Shown here in pieces: positions 1-6,747 of a stretch of DNA of 9,206 nucleotides. Made by a program: the position numbers and the translations under genes. Below the pieces are notes generated by a model, which saw nothing but the letters and a program-made list of their open reading frames with translations, did no database searches and had not been told where the DNA came from. The stretch is from Alphaproteobacteria bacterium. Its GTDB lineage: Bacteria > Pseudomonadota > Alphaproteobacteria > Sphingomonadales > Sphingomonadaceae. Positions within the stretch are counted from its first letter, which is position 1, and every line of letters starts with the position of its first letter. The stretch is from contig JAGWQR010000349.1 of NCBI GenBank assembly GCA_028869975.1, positions 1 to 9,206 on the forward strand, in the 5' to 3' direction.

Positions 1-804
1 GCGCATTGCCATGTCTTTGGCCCGATGGCGCAATTCCCGTTCTCGCCACAAGCCAAATATCTCCCCGAAGATGCCGGGCCGGACATTCTCTTCGCGCTGC
101 GCGACCATCTCGGCTTTGCCCGTAATGTGATTGTGCAGGCGAGTTGCCATGGCACCGATAATGCGGCGACATTGAACGCGATTGCTCAGTCGAACGGTAA
201 GGCACGCGGTGTCGCGGTAGTCGATCCGGCGATCAGTGACGCGGATTTGGCGGCGCTGAACAGCGGCGGGCTGCGCGGGGTGCGCTTCAACTTCCTCAAG
301 CGGCTGGTCGATGATGCGCCCAAGGACAAGTTCCTTGAGGTGGCAGCACGCTTGCCGGAGGGCTGGCATGTCGTGATCTATTTCGAGGCTGATATTCTGG
401 AAGAGATGCGCCCGTTCATTGCCGCGATCCCGGTGCCGGTCGTCATTGATCATATGGGACGCCCGGATGTCACCCAAGGCCCGGATGGCGCGAATATGCG
501 CGCATTCCGCAGCCTACTCGATTCGCGCCCTGACATCTGGTTCAAAGCCACGTGCCCGGACCGGCTTGACGTGGCGAATGGCGACCCCTGGGATGCGTTC
601 GCGCACGCCGTTGCGCCGCTCGTGGCGGATTATCCTGACCGCTGCCTGTGGGGCACCGACTGGCCGCACCCCAATATGGAGAAGAACATCCCTGATGACG
701 GTCATCTGGTCGATATGATCCCGCGCATCGCGCCCACACCCGAACTCCAGCGCAAATTGCTGATCGATAACCCGATGCGACTGTACTGGCCGGAGGATAT
801 TTGA
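1..804 (+). CDS. ligI: 2-pyrone-4,6-dicarboxylate hydrolase LigI, 5'-truncated by window edge
   Basis: LigI opens the lactone 2-pyrone-4,6-dicarboxylate to 4-oxalomesaconate in the cytoplasm, a step of the protocatechuate 4,5-cleavage pathway. The frame is open from base 1, and its first codons read A-H-C-H-V-F-G-P, the HxH motif at the first strand of an amidohydrolase-superfamily barrel. The Met at base 25 is therefore internal, and by comparison with SYK-6 LigI (from memory) roughly 25 residues are missing upstream. Counting from that internal Met, other conserved pieces are VRFNFLKRLV (86-95), VVIDHMGRPD (139-148) and WGTDWPHPN (209-217). Its Asp212 corresponds to the catalytic aspartate of LigI, a family member reported to work without a divalent metal. 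The protein ends YWPEDI, as LigI does. It is the last gene of its + strand unit and converges on the dehydrogenase gene 70 bp away. No defect is visible in the part present. Confidence 0.95.
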   Translation, partial: AHCHVFGPMAQFPFSPQAKYLPEDAGPDILFALRDHLGFARNVIVQASCHGTDNAATLNAIAQSNGKARGVAVVDPAISDADLAALNSGGLRGVRFNFLKRLVDDAPKDKFLEVAARLPEGWHVVIYFEADILEEMRPFIAAIPVPVVIDHMGRPDVTQGPDGANMRAFRSLLDSRPDIWFKATCPDRLDVANGDPWDAFAHAVAPLVADYPDRCLWGTDWPHPNMEKNIPDDGHLVDMIPRIAPTPELQRKLLIDNPMRLYWPEDI

Positions 805-820
805 GCGGCGACCCCAGGCA

Positions 821-843
821 CTAAAATCTGCTGGGCTCAGCAG
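821..843 (-). terminator. possible weak intrinsic terminator after the dehydrogenase gene
   Basis: In the 70-bp gap between two convergent genes there is a perfect 6-bp inverted repeat, CTGCTG at 828-833 and CAGCAG at 838-843, with a 4-nt loop. Read on the - strand it starts about 31 nt after the dehydrogenase stop and is followed by ATTTTAG, a short T-rich tail. On the + strand no T-run follows. It suits a weak terminator for the leftward transcript. The stem is short, so chance cannot be excluded. Confidence 0.35.
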
Positions 844-874
844 CCGCACGCAGCCGCAAGCGCCTTAGATTCGC

Positions 875-1729
875 CTAGAGGGCTTCAAAGCGCGCAAAGC
901 TGGCGTTCATCCGTGCTGTATCAGCTTGGCGGCCTGTAAAAATCTCGAAGGCTGCCGCTGCTTGATGCACGGCCATGCCTGCACCCTCAAGGATTTTGCT
1001 GCACCCCCTAGCCCTTGCTTCGCGTAAAAAACCTGTTTCAAGCGGAAAATAGACGACATCCGCAATCCAGTGATGTGCGCTGATGCACGCAGCAGGCACG
1101 GGCAGACCCGGATATTTAGCCATGCCGACCGGGGTTGCATTGATAATGCCTGCAGCTTCGCGTGTTGCGACAACAATATCCTCACCCGCACGCACCCGAT
1201 CACCATAGAGTTTACCAAGATTTGTACAAAGCGCCTGACGTCTGGTCTCGTCATTATCGAAAATCGTCAAATGACCCAGGCCGAGCGCCAGCAATGCGTG
1301 GGCGGTAGCAGCCCCTGCCCCGCCCGCACCAATCTGTACGGCCCGGTCACCCTCAATCTCACCCAACCCTTCGCGTACACTCTGGGCAAAACCGGTCAGA
1401 TCGGTATTATAACCACTGAATTTTCCGTTACGGAAAGCTATGGTATTGACAGCACCTACCTTGCGTGCATCATCCGACAGATCATCAAGATAGGCTATCG
1501 CCGCCTGCTTGAAAGGGAAGGTGACATTGATACCGTCAAATCCCTCCCCCGAAAGCCGCTCCAGAAGCCGGGGCAGATCGCCATCTGCCCAGCCCCGCGC
1601 ATTGAAGTCAAACAAGGTGTAGCTCAGATTCATATTCTGAGCACGTCCTTCCTCTTCATGCATCCAGGGTGAACGAGACGCGAGAATATCACGTCCCGCC
1701 AATCCAAGTTTGAAAGCGGAATCTCTCAT
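875..1729 (-). CDS. Shikimate/quinate dehydrogenase, catabolic (QsuD-like) type
   Basis: Oxidises shikimate to 3-dehydroshikimate and/or quinate to 3-dehydroquinate in the cytoplasm. The 284-residue length is normal for the AroE family. Visible motifs are the substrate-binding S-R-S-P-W-M-H at 18-24, N-V-T-F-P-F-K with catalytic Lys74, A-V-N-T-I at 93-97, G-Y-N-T-D with catalytic Asp110, the Rossmann loop GAGGAG at 134-139, and a C-terminal HQA at 255-257. After the second Rossmann strand it has D-N-D-E-T-R (158-163), where biosynthetic AroE carries the NADP-binding N-R-T. An Asp there, and the C-terminal block HWIADVVYFPLET (220-232), resemble the NAD-dependent catabolic quinate/shikimate dehydrogenase QsuD of Corynebacterium glutamicum (recalled, not searched). 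The start ATG at 1729 has only a weak GAG ribosome site, and no better start is visible. It follows the receptor gene by 66 bp containing a strong stem-loop, so expression probably depends on readthrough. A housekeeping AroE role is less likely given the dehydratase and transporter nearby. Confidence 0.88.
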   Translation of the reverse strand: MRDSAFKLGLAGRDILASRSPWMHEEEGRAQNMNLSYTLFDFNARGWADGDLPRLLERLSGEGFDGINVTFPFKQAAIAYLDDLSDDARKVGAVNTIAFRNGKFSGYNTDLTGFAQSVREGLGEIEGDRAVQIGAGGAGAATAHALLALGLGHLTIFDNDETRRQALCTNLGKLYGDRVRAGEDIVVATREAAGIINATPVGMAKYPGLPVPAACISAHHWIADVVYFPLETGFLREARARGCSKILEGAGMAVHQAAAAFEIFTGRQADTARMNASFARFEAL

Positions 1730-1758
1730 GCACTATCTCAACTGACCAGCCAAAATCC

Positions 1759-1783
1759 TGCTGCCCCGGCTGAGGGGGCAGCA
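1759..1783 (-). terminator. strong stem-loop between receptor and dehydrogenase (terminator or attenuator)
   Basis: A perfect 9-bp inverted repeat, TGCTGCCCC at 1759-1767 and GGGGCAGCA at 1775-1783, encloses a 7-nt loop. On the - strand it begins 12 nt after the receptor stop codon and is followed by GGATTTTGG, so only four T residues follow it. It fits an imperfect intrinsic terminator, or a partial terminator / 3'-stabilising hairpin inside an operon. Only about 29 nt separate it from the next ATG, which leaves no room for a separate full promoter after the hairpin. Confidence 0.7.
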
Positions 1784-1795
1784 ATCCATGTTAAC

Positions 1796-4690
1796 TCAGA
1801 ACTTGATCTTGGCACCAACATAAAACTGACGACCAATGAAATCGAAAACCGACGGATCAGCACCGTTTTGCGAGCTACTCACGACAGGCGGCTGCTTATC
1901 AAACAGATTGTTGATCCCAAAGCGCATTTCGAATTTCTTGGCGATTGTCATGGTTGAGAACAGATCGAACAAATCATATTCCGGCACCCCGGCCTGAACG
2001 GCATTAGGCGTCAGCACCGCTGAAATATCCTGCATTGCCGCCTGATAATGCCAACGCAGACCAAGCCCGAAAGCATCTGACTTATAGCCCAGTGTTGTCA
2101 GCGCTTTCCAATGGGGAAAAGAGGACCCAACCGTATTGGTGCCGGCAAAATCCTGGAATGCACTGCCCGCCAGGGTCTGAACCATATAATGCGCCGTGTA
2201 TCCAATATCCGAAGACAGATATATACGACCATGTGCCGCATTATGCACGCGCCATCCCCAGTTCACCTGGATTTCAATACCGTCCGTCTTTAGGCCGCCC
2301 TGATTGAGATAAGGTTCGGCAATGCCCACGAGTTGGCCATTCGCATCCCGCTGGATCAGCGAGCAATAATAGTTTGTCGCTGCATAGCTCGGGTTCGAGC
2401 CATCAAGATTGAAACATTTGGACAATGTGGTCAGGCCAGCAAGTTTGCTGATTACATTGCTGATGTTGATATTGTAATAATCCACCGAGAGGTTGAAATC
2501 CCGGAAGAACGGATTTGATACCTTGGGTGACCACACCGCACCAATATTATACGTATTGGCCTTTTCGGGGGTCAACGCAGTGTTCCCCTGAATGAAGCCT
2601 CCGGTTGCCGTTGTTTGGAACTGATAGGTGCCCGCCACTGCCGCCGGCACACCCAGTGCCTGACAGAGACTCGCGACCTGCGCGCCGTTGGCTCCGGTCC
2701 GTGCGGTTGAACGCACATCGCATGGATCACCTATCGATGTTGGCGGGGTACCAATCACTACTTGTTCACCGGCCAGAGGCGAGTAGAGCTCACCAATGTT
2801 CGGCGCGCGGACGGCCCGCTGGTAACTGCCCCGGAAGAGGAGCGAACGCACAGGACGCCAGCGTGCATCGCCTTCATAGGTGGTGGTGCCACCCGATGTG
2901 GTATAATCCGAATAGCGGATCGCACCGCCGATCCCGAGTTCTTGCGCAAACGGCACATCCTTGAGCAGCGGCAAGTCAACCTGCGCGGCGACTTCCTTTA
3001 CGCCTATGGCATGTTCAGCCACCGGCGACGACGCAATCACCGCTTCGATATTACCCGCAGCCAGATCAGCAGAGGGATCGAAACGATAGGTGTTGCGGCG
3101 ATAGGCGGCCAGAACGGCGAGGTGCGCATCGCCCCCCGGCAGCTTGAACAGCGGCCCATCGAGCAAGGCCTGTGACTGGAACTGGGTCATGGTTTCCTGA
3201 TTCAGCTCAGTTGTGGTCATGTAAGACTTACAAGCCGATGACAGGCTTTCGGCATTGGCCAGGCCAAAGGGATCAAACCCGCCCGCACAAATCGAGTTGC
3301 CACCATCGGGCGCACTTAGCAGAGACTGTACTCGGCTTTTGAGGACGGCATTATTCATATACTGGTCGTGCTTGGTCTGGTCATATCCGGCATAGGCATC
3401 CCAGTTCCAGCCATGACCCAGATCACCTTTCAGGCCACCAAGAAACTGGTAGGAATAATATTTCTCATCCCAATTCTTGTATGGCAGTTCCCAATAGCGG
3501 CCATTCCAGAGGAAATTGGCCGTCGGGTTGGGGCGCGATGCCAGAATGGTTTGCAGCGCTGCCGGAATGAACGGATTGGTGACCGGGATAGTCGTCAGGT
3601 TATTGAGCTGGGTCAGACTTGATCCGCTCGCTGTGTTCACCTTGTCATCAACATACATGAACTGGCCATATGCCGTAACCCCGGGGGCCACTTCATAATC
3701 GGCCTTGGTGAAGATGGTCGTCCGGTTGAGCGGATTGAGCAACTGGGTCTGCAAACCCACCGGCATACGCACATTGCCACCCAGAATAGCCCAGTATCCC
3801 GTCGTCGGGCCCTGATAATTCTGTGCGCCGGTCTGCGCAAAAAGCGAGCCATTGTCGTTAAAGCCAAGGTTGATGGTGTTTTTCACCGCGCCTGGTGCAA
3901 AGCCATAGCTGCCAAAGACGCTGTTATAGGCAGCCTGGGTCGGCAGGTTGTTGGCCGAAGGCACAAATGTCCCCTGACCCAGATACCCCGAGGGCACCTG
4001 ATGCGCAAAGAAATCCGGGCGATCCGCACCCGACAGGCCGCCGCGATTGGCATAGCTCACAGCGACCAGAATGTGGCCGCGCCCTTGCGCGAATTTGCTG
4101 CCCCAAGTTGCCGAAAGATCGGCCTGCTTATAGTCGCCCTTTGCAGAAATTCCGGCCTGCCCATCGAGCACAACCCCGTCAAGCCAGGGGATCGTCTTGA
4201 AATTGACAACACCGGACATGGCATCGGAACCATATACCGCCGATGCGCCGCCGGTGATGGCCTCGACATTGCCAACGATCGATTCCGGGATGAAGTTGAT
4301 GTCCACATCACCGGCGATGTCGGCCAGCGGCATCCGCTTGCCATCTAGCAGCACCAGGTTGCGGTTTGTGCCCAGACCGTGCAGGTTGATCGTCACATGG
4401 CCACCCGTGCCCTGACCGCCGGTGCCGGCCGATCCCGCCGGAGTAAAGCCGGGCAATTCGTTGAGCGCGCTTTCCAGCGTGGGCTGCCCGCTTTGTTGCA
4501 GCGCTTCGCTCGATACCGCCACAATCGGGCTGACCGATGTATTGTTCGGGCGCCGGATAAGCGAACCCGTAACAACAATTTCAGGTTCGGCGTCTGCTGA
4601 CTGCTTTGTATCTGTGCTCTGCGCCAGAGCCGGTACCGCCATCGCGATCATCGATACACCAAGCGCAAACCGTGCCAATGTGAATTTCAT
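1796..4690 (-). CDS. TonB-dependent outer-membrane receptor
   Basis: A 964-residue TonB-dependent receptor for energised uptake of a ligand across the outer membrane. Residues 1-23 are a signal peptide (basic start, hydrophobic stretch, ALA-Q cleavage site). EIVVTGS at 37-43 is the TonB-box-like segment common in sphingomonads. The plug follows, to about residue 165, with N-L-H-G-L-G-T-N-R at 102-110, V-L-L-D-G-K-R at 113-119 and the T-G-G-A-S-A-V-Y-G-S-D block from 146. The rest is a beta-barrel ending in the aromatic residue Phe964, as outer-membrane proteins do. Several paired cysteines in the barrel part probably bridge extracellular loops. The ATG at 4690 is preceded by GGGAGGAAAGT, a strong ribosome site. 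The gene has its own promoter, overlapped by palindromes, and is followed by a stem-loop. The ligand cannot be read from the sequence; neighbours suggest a hydroaromatic acid or its ester. A siderophore ligand is less likely because no iron genes or Fur-box-like site are seen. Confidence 0.93.
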   Translation of the reverse strand: MKFTLARFALGVSMIAMAVPALAQSTDTKQSADAEPEIVVTGSLIRRPNNTSVSPIVAVSSEALQQSGQPTLESALNELPGFTPAGSAGTGGQGTGGHVTINLHGLGTNRNLVLLDGKRMPLADIAGDVDINFIPESIVGNVEAITGGASAVYGSDAMSGVVNFKTIPWLDGVVLDGQAGISAKGDYKQADLSATWGSKFAQGRGHILVAVSYANRGGLSGADRPDFFAHQVPSGYLGQGTFVPSANNLPTQAAYNSVFGSYGFAPGAVKNTINLGFNDNGSLFAQTGAQNYQGPTTGYWAILGGNVRMPVGLQTQLLNPLNRTTIFTKADYEVAPGVTAYGQFMYVDDKVNTASGSSLTQLNNLTTIPVTNPFIPAALQTILASRPNPTANFLWNGRYWELPYKNWDEKYYSYQFLGGLKGDLGHGWNWDAYAGYDQTKHDQYMNNAVLKSRVQSLLSAPDGGNSICAGGFDPFGLANAESLSSACKSYMTTTELNQETMTQFQSQALLDGPLFKLPGGDAHLAVLAAYRRNTYRFDPSADLAAGNIEAVIASSPVAEHAIGVKEVAAQVDLPLLKDVPFAQELGIGGAIRYSDYTTSGGTTTYEGDARWRPVRSLLFRGSYQRAVRAPNIGELYSPLAGEQVVIGTPPTSIGDPCDVRSTARTGANGAQVASLCQALGVPAAVAGTYQFQTTATGGFIQGNTALTPEKANTYNIGAVWSPKVSNPFFRDFNLSVDYYNINISNVISKLAGLTTLSKCFNLDGSNPSYAATNYYCSLIQRDANGQLVGIAEPYLNQGGLKTDGIEIQVNWGWRVHNAAHGRIYLSSDIGYTAHYMVQTLAGSAFQDFAGTNTVGSSFPHWKALTTLGYKSDAFGLGLRWHYQAAMQDISAVLTPNAVQAGVPEYDLFDLFSTMTIAKKFEMRFGINNLFDKQPPVVSSSQNGADPSVFDFIGRQFYVGAKIKF

Positions 4691-4728
4691 ACTTTCCTCC
4701 CTCGGTTATCAATAATATGAACTAAACA

Positions 4729-4758
4729 GTACATACATAAATGTACCGAATGGTACAT
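4729..4758. promoter_or_regulatory. operator-like tandem palindromes in the receptor promoter
   Basis: Three GTACAT half-sites in alternating orientation occupy 4729-4734, 4741-4746 and 4753-4758. The last two form the 18-bp inverted repeat ATGTACCGAATGGTACAT (4741-4758), with perfect 7-bp arms and a 4-bp centre. The first two form a second inverted repeat with 6-bp arms and a 6-bp spacer. The 18-bp palindrome fills the gap between the -35 and -10 boxes of the receptor promoter and shares its last base with the -35. Its size and symmetry suit a dimeric repressor, and the TetR-family gene two genes upstream is the obvious candidate (inference). The alternative, a hairpin terminator for the transporter gene, is less likely because no proper T-run follows. 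Confidence 0.6.
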
Positions 4759-4763
4759 GTCAA
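4734..4763 (-). promoter_or_regulatory. promoter of the TonB-dependent receptor
   Basis: On the - strand a perfect TTGACA -35 hexamer lies at 4763-4758, only 8 bp after the transporter stop codon. With an 18-bp spacer the -10 would be TATGTA at 4739-4734, a weak match to TATAAT. About 43 bp of leader follow before the receptor ATG. The -35 is convincing; the -10 is uncertain, which would be compatible with a controlled promoter. Confidence 0.6.
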
Positions 4764-4771
4764 GCGCAAAA

Positions 4772-5974
4772 TTAGACTCGTGAATGGCGGCCGATCAAAA
4801 CCACCGCAAACGAGGCCAGAGCCAGCGGTATACAAAAGGTCATGAACAGAAAAAACAGCGGCATGCCAGTGGTCATCAGAACCCCCATCAGTTGCGGGCC
4901 GATAATCCCCCCCGCACGACCCACGCCAACAACCCAGCCAATCCCGGTGGCGCGCACCTTTTCAGGGAACAGCCTGGCCGATAGAGGCCATACGCCGTTG
5001 AAACCACCCTGCAATGTCACTCCGATCATAAAGGCAACGAGCAGCGTCTCCGCTACAGCCATTTTCACCCCGCCAAACACCAGCATGGCCAAGATTGCGC
5101 CGCTGAAAAGGGCTGGAATGAGGCGGGTCAGCCTGATTCGTGTTGCCAGCAGACTCATTGAAAAAGTTCCCACAAATGCCCCGGAATTATACAGGGCACC
5201 CGCGTAAATGGCGTTGGTCGGGCTCAGTCCGGCAGCGATGCTGAGTTTGGTTATCCATGATACTACCACGAATAGCACCATCAGCCCCAGAAAAATTGTT
5301 GCAAACAACAATAGGGTGGCACTGCGGATTTCCTTGGCAAAAAGCTGCGCAATCGCTTCACTGACACGCGCCTGCTGCTTGTGGCCTGCTTTGTCATCGC
5401 GCAGCACCAGCCAGGACAGCGGCAGCATTACCAGCGAGAGCAGCCCTGCATCGAGAAGCAGCGTTTGCCAGCCCATGCCATGCAGAACCCGGGCTATCAC
5501 CAGTCCGGTAAACACGGCCGCAAGCGGATAGCCAGCCTGAATCAGACCAACGCCGAAATTTTGCCATGGCCCGGCCATCGCTTCAGCGCCAAGCGCCGCC
5601 ATGGCGGCAAGCGCTGCACCTATACCAATCCCCACAATAAAACGCGCCAGCATCAGCATGGCGACACTGTGGATCAGGCCACTCGCGATCATGCCACCGG
5701 ACATCAATGCGAGCGCCAGCAGAATGATATTCCCGCGTCCATATTTGTCGGCCTGCGGGGCCAGCAAAAGCCCGCCAACCGCCATGCCTGCGAGACCCGC
5801 GCTAAAAATGCTCCCCATGATGTCCGAAGGGATATGCCAGTTATTCTGGATATCCGGCGCCAGATAGGAAAGGATATTGACATCCATCCCGTCGATCATG
5901 TTGATCGCAAAGCAAAGGACAACAATCAGCCCGCGCACCATGGTCGGGCTGGCGCAGCCAGCAGCAGTGTTCAT
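4772..5974 (-). CDS. MFS transporter, aromatic acid:H+ symporter (AAHS-like) family
   Basis: A 400-residue inner-membrane major-facilitator protein with about 12 hydrophobic segments, probably importing an aromatic or hydroaromatic acid with protons. Helix 1 carries D-G-M-D (28-31), the DGxD pattern of PcaK/BenK-type carriers. The loop between helices 2 and 3 has D-K-Y-G-R (76-80), helix 4 has Arg111 followed by G-I-G-I-G (115-119), and P-E-K-V-R-A-T-G-I-G-W near the penultimate helices is typical of this family. The frame runs open further upstream, to a possible Met at 6067, but that would overlap the regulator gene by 55 bp. The ATG at 5974 is chosen because AGGAGGA lies 5 nt before it and the protein then starts just ahead of helix 1. 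It lies 38 bp after the regulator gene and is probably co-transcribed with it. Likely cargo from context: shikimate, quinate or protocatechuate; the sequence alone does not decide. Confidence 0.88.
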   Translation of the reverse strand: MNTAAGCASPTMVRGLIVVLCFAINMIDGMDVNILSYLAPDIQNNWHIPSDIMGSIFSAGLAGMAVGGLLLAPQADKYGRGNIILLALALMSGGMIASGLIHSVAMLMLARFIVGIGIGAALAAMAALGAEAMAGPWQNFGVGLIQAGYPLAAVFTGLVIARVLHGMGWQTLLLDAGLLSLVMLPLSWLVLRDDKAGHKQQARVSEAIAQLFAKEIRSATLLLFATIFLGLMVLFVVVSWITKLSIAAGLSPTNAIYAGALYNSGAFVGTFSMSLLATRIRLTRLIPALFSGAILAMLVFGGVKMAVAETLLVAFMIGVTLQGGFNGVWPLSARLFPEKVRATGIGWVVGVGRAGGIIGPQLMGVLMTTGMPLFFLFMTFCIPLALASFAVVLIGRHSRV

Positions 5975-6012
5975 CGGGTTCCTCCTAATCTCCAACCTGT
6001 ACTTTTTATATT

Positions 6013-6699
6013 TCAGAGCGTGTGAACATGTAGCGGGTGCAGCACATGCGTATTCGCACCTACCCACGCCATGATGATCGCAACAATCTGCTCCAGGCGA
6101 TTTTCGCGCGCGTGCTTTTCGCTCATGTCAAAACCGAAATTGAGTTTTACCGTATAGCGATTGGAGACATTGTAGAAGCAAAGCGCACTGATCGTCACAT
6201 GCAGGTCGAGCGGCTCGATGCCGCTGCGGAACACTCCCTGTTCAACCCCTTTTTCAAGCAAAGTTTCCAGTACCGCCACTACTGACTCATTGCGGGCGCG
6301 CATGCCCTTCACTTGCGCAAGATGCGCGCCATGATGAATGTTCTCGTTCATGACGAGGCGCACGAATTCCGGGTGGCTGTCGTGATAGTCAAAACTGTGC
6401 CGGATAAGCGCCTCAAGCCCCGCGCGCGGCGCAAGTTGCGCAAACCCACCGGATACTTCAAGGCTGCGCACCTGCTGGTATGCTTGCGCCAGTACCGCGC
6501 GGTACAACTGCTCCTTGCCGCCGAAATAATAATAGATCATGCGCTTGGACGTGTTTGTCTGCGCAGCGATTTCATCGATTCGAGCGCCCGACAGCCCCTT
6601 GAAGGCAAACTCGCGCGTGGCCACCTCCAGAATATCGCGCCGCACCGCTTCGGGATCATTCGTACGGGTTGCGTCCTGTTGCAGCTTCGATGCGCTCAT
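6013..6699 (-). CDS. TetR-family transcriptional regulator
   Basis: A 228-residue TetR-type regulator. The N-terminal DNA-binding domain is clear: R-R-D-I-L-E-V-A-T-R-E-F at 20-31, then the helix-turn-helix region I-D-E-I-A-A-Q-T-N-T-S-K-R-M-I-Y-Y-Y-F at 41-59, followed by G-G-K-E-Q-L-Y. The C-terminal part is helical and variable, as expected of an effector-binding and dimer domain, and gives no hint of the ligand. The ATG at 6699 has AAGGG 6 nt upstream. It sits 48 bp after the esterase gene and 38 bp before the transporter gene, all on the same strand, so it is probably part of their operon. The palindromes in the receptor promoter are its likely target, with a pathway intermediate or substrate as inducer (inference). 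Known quinate/protocatechuate regulators that I recall are LysR or IclR types, so this would be a different solution. Confidence 0.92.
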   Translation of the reverse strand: MSASKLQQDATRTNDPEAVRRDILEVATREFAFKGLSGARIDEIAAQTNTSKRMIYYYFGGKEQLYRAVLAQAYQQVRSLEVSGGFAQLAPRAGLEALIRHSFDYHDSHPEFVRLVMNENIHHGAHLAQVKGMRARNESVVAVLETLLEKGVEQGVFRSGIEPLDLHVTISALCFYNVSNRYTVKLNFGFDMSEKHARENRLEQIVAIIMAWVGANTHVLHPLHVHTL

Positions 6700-6747
6700 T
6701 TGGTACCCTTCAAGGTCAAGTCTTGTGCCAACGTCTCCATATTGCAG

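Noticed and set aside
25..804. Taking the ATG at 25 as the start of ligI
   Set aside because: Codons 1-24 continue the frame and encode the A-H-C-H metal/active-site motif that belongs to LigI, so the gene begins before the window.
1070..1672. 200-residue open frame on the + strand
   Set aside because: It lies fully antisense to the dehydrogenase, whose motifs are complete; no recognisable domain or ribosome site supports it.
1796..4690. Siderophore or haem receptor
   Set aside because: No iron-related gene or Fur-like site is nearby; all neighbours point to aromatic/hydroaromatic acid use, though the ligand is not proven.
5381..6025. 214-residue open frame on the + strand
   Set aside because: Antisense to the transporter; its composition (many His, Gln, Arg) is what the reverse of hydrophobic codons gives.
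5975..6067. Longer N-terminus for the MFS transporter, starting at 6067
   Set aside because: It would overlap the regulator gene, adds a non-membrane Cys- and Arg-rich stretch unlike the family, and the ATG at 5974 has a perfect AGGAGGA ribosome site.
6700..6747. Promoter for the regulator gene in the 48-bp gap (TTGACC-like and CAAG/CTTG repeats)
   Set aside because: No matching -10 box at proper spacing and no copy of the GTACAT operator; co-transcription with the esterase is simpler.
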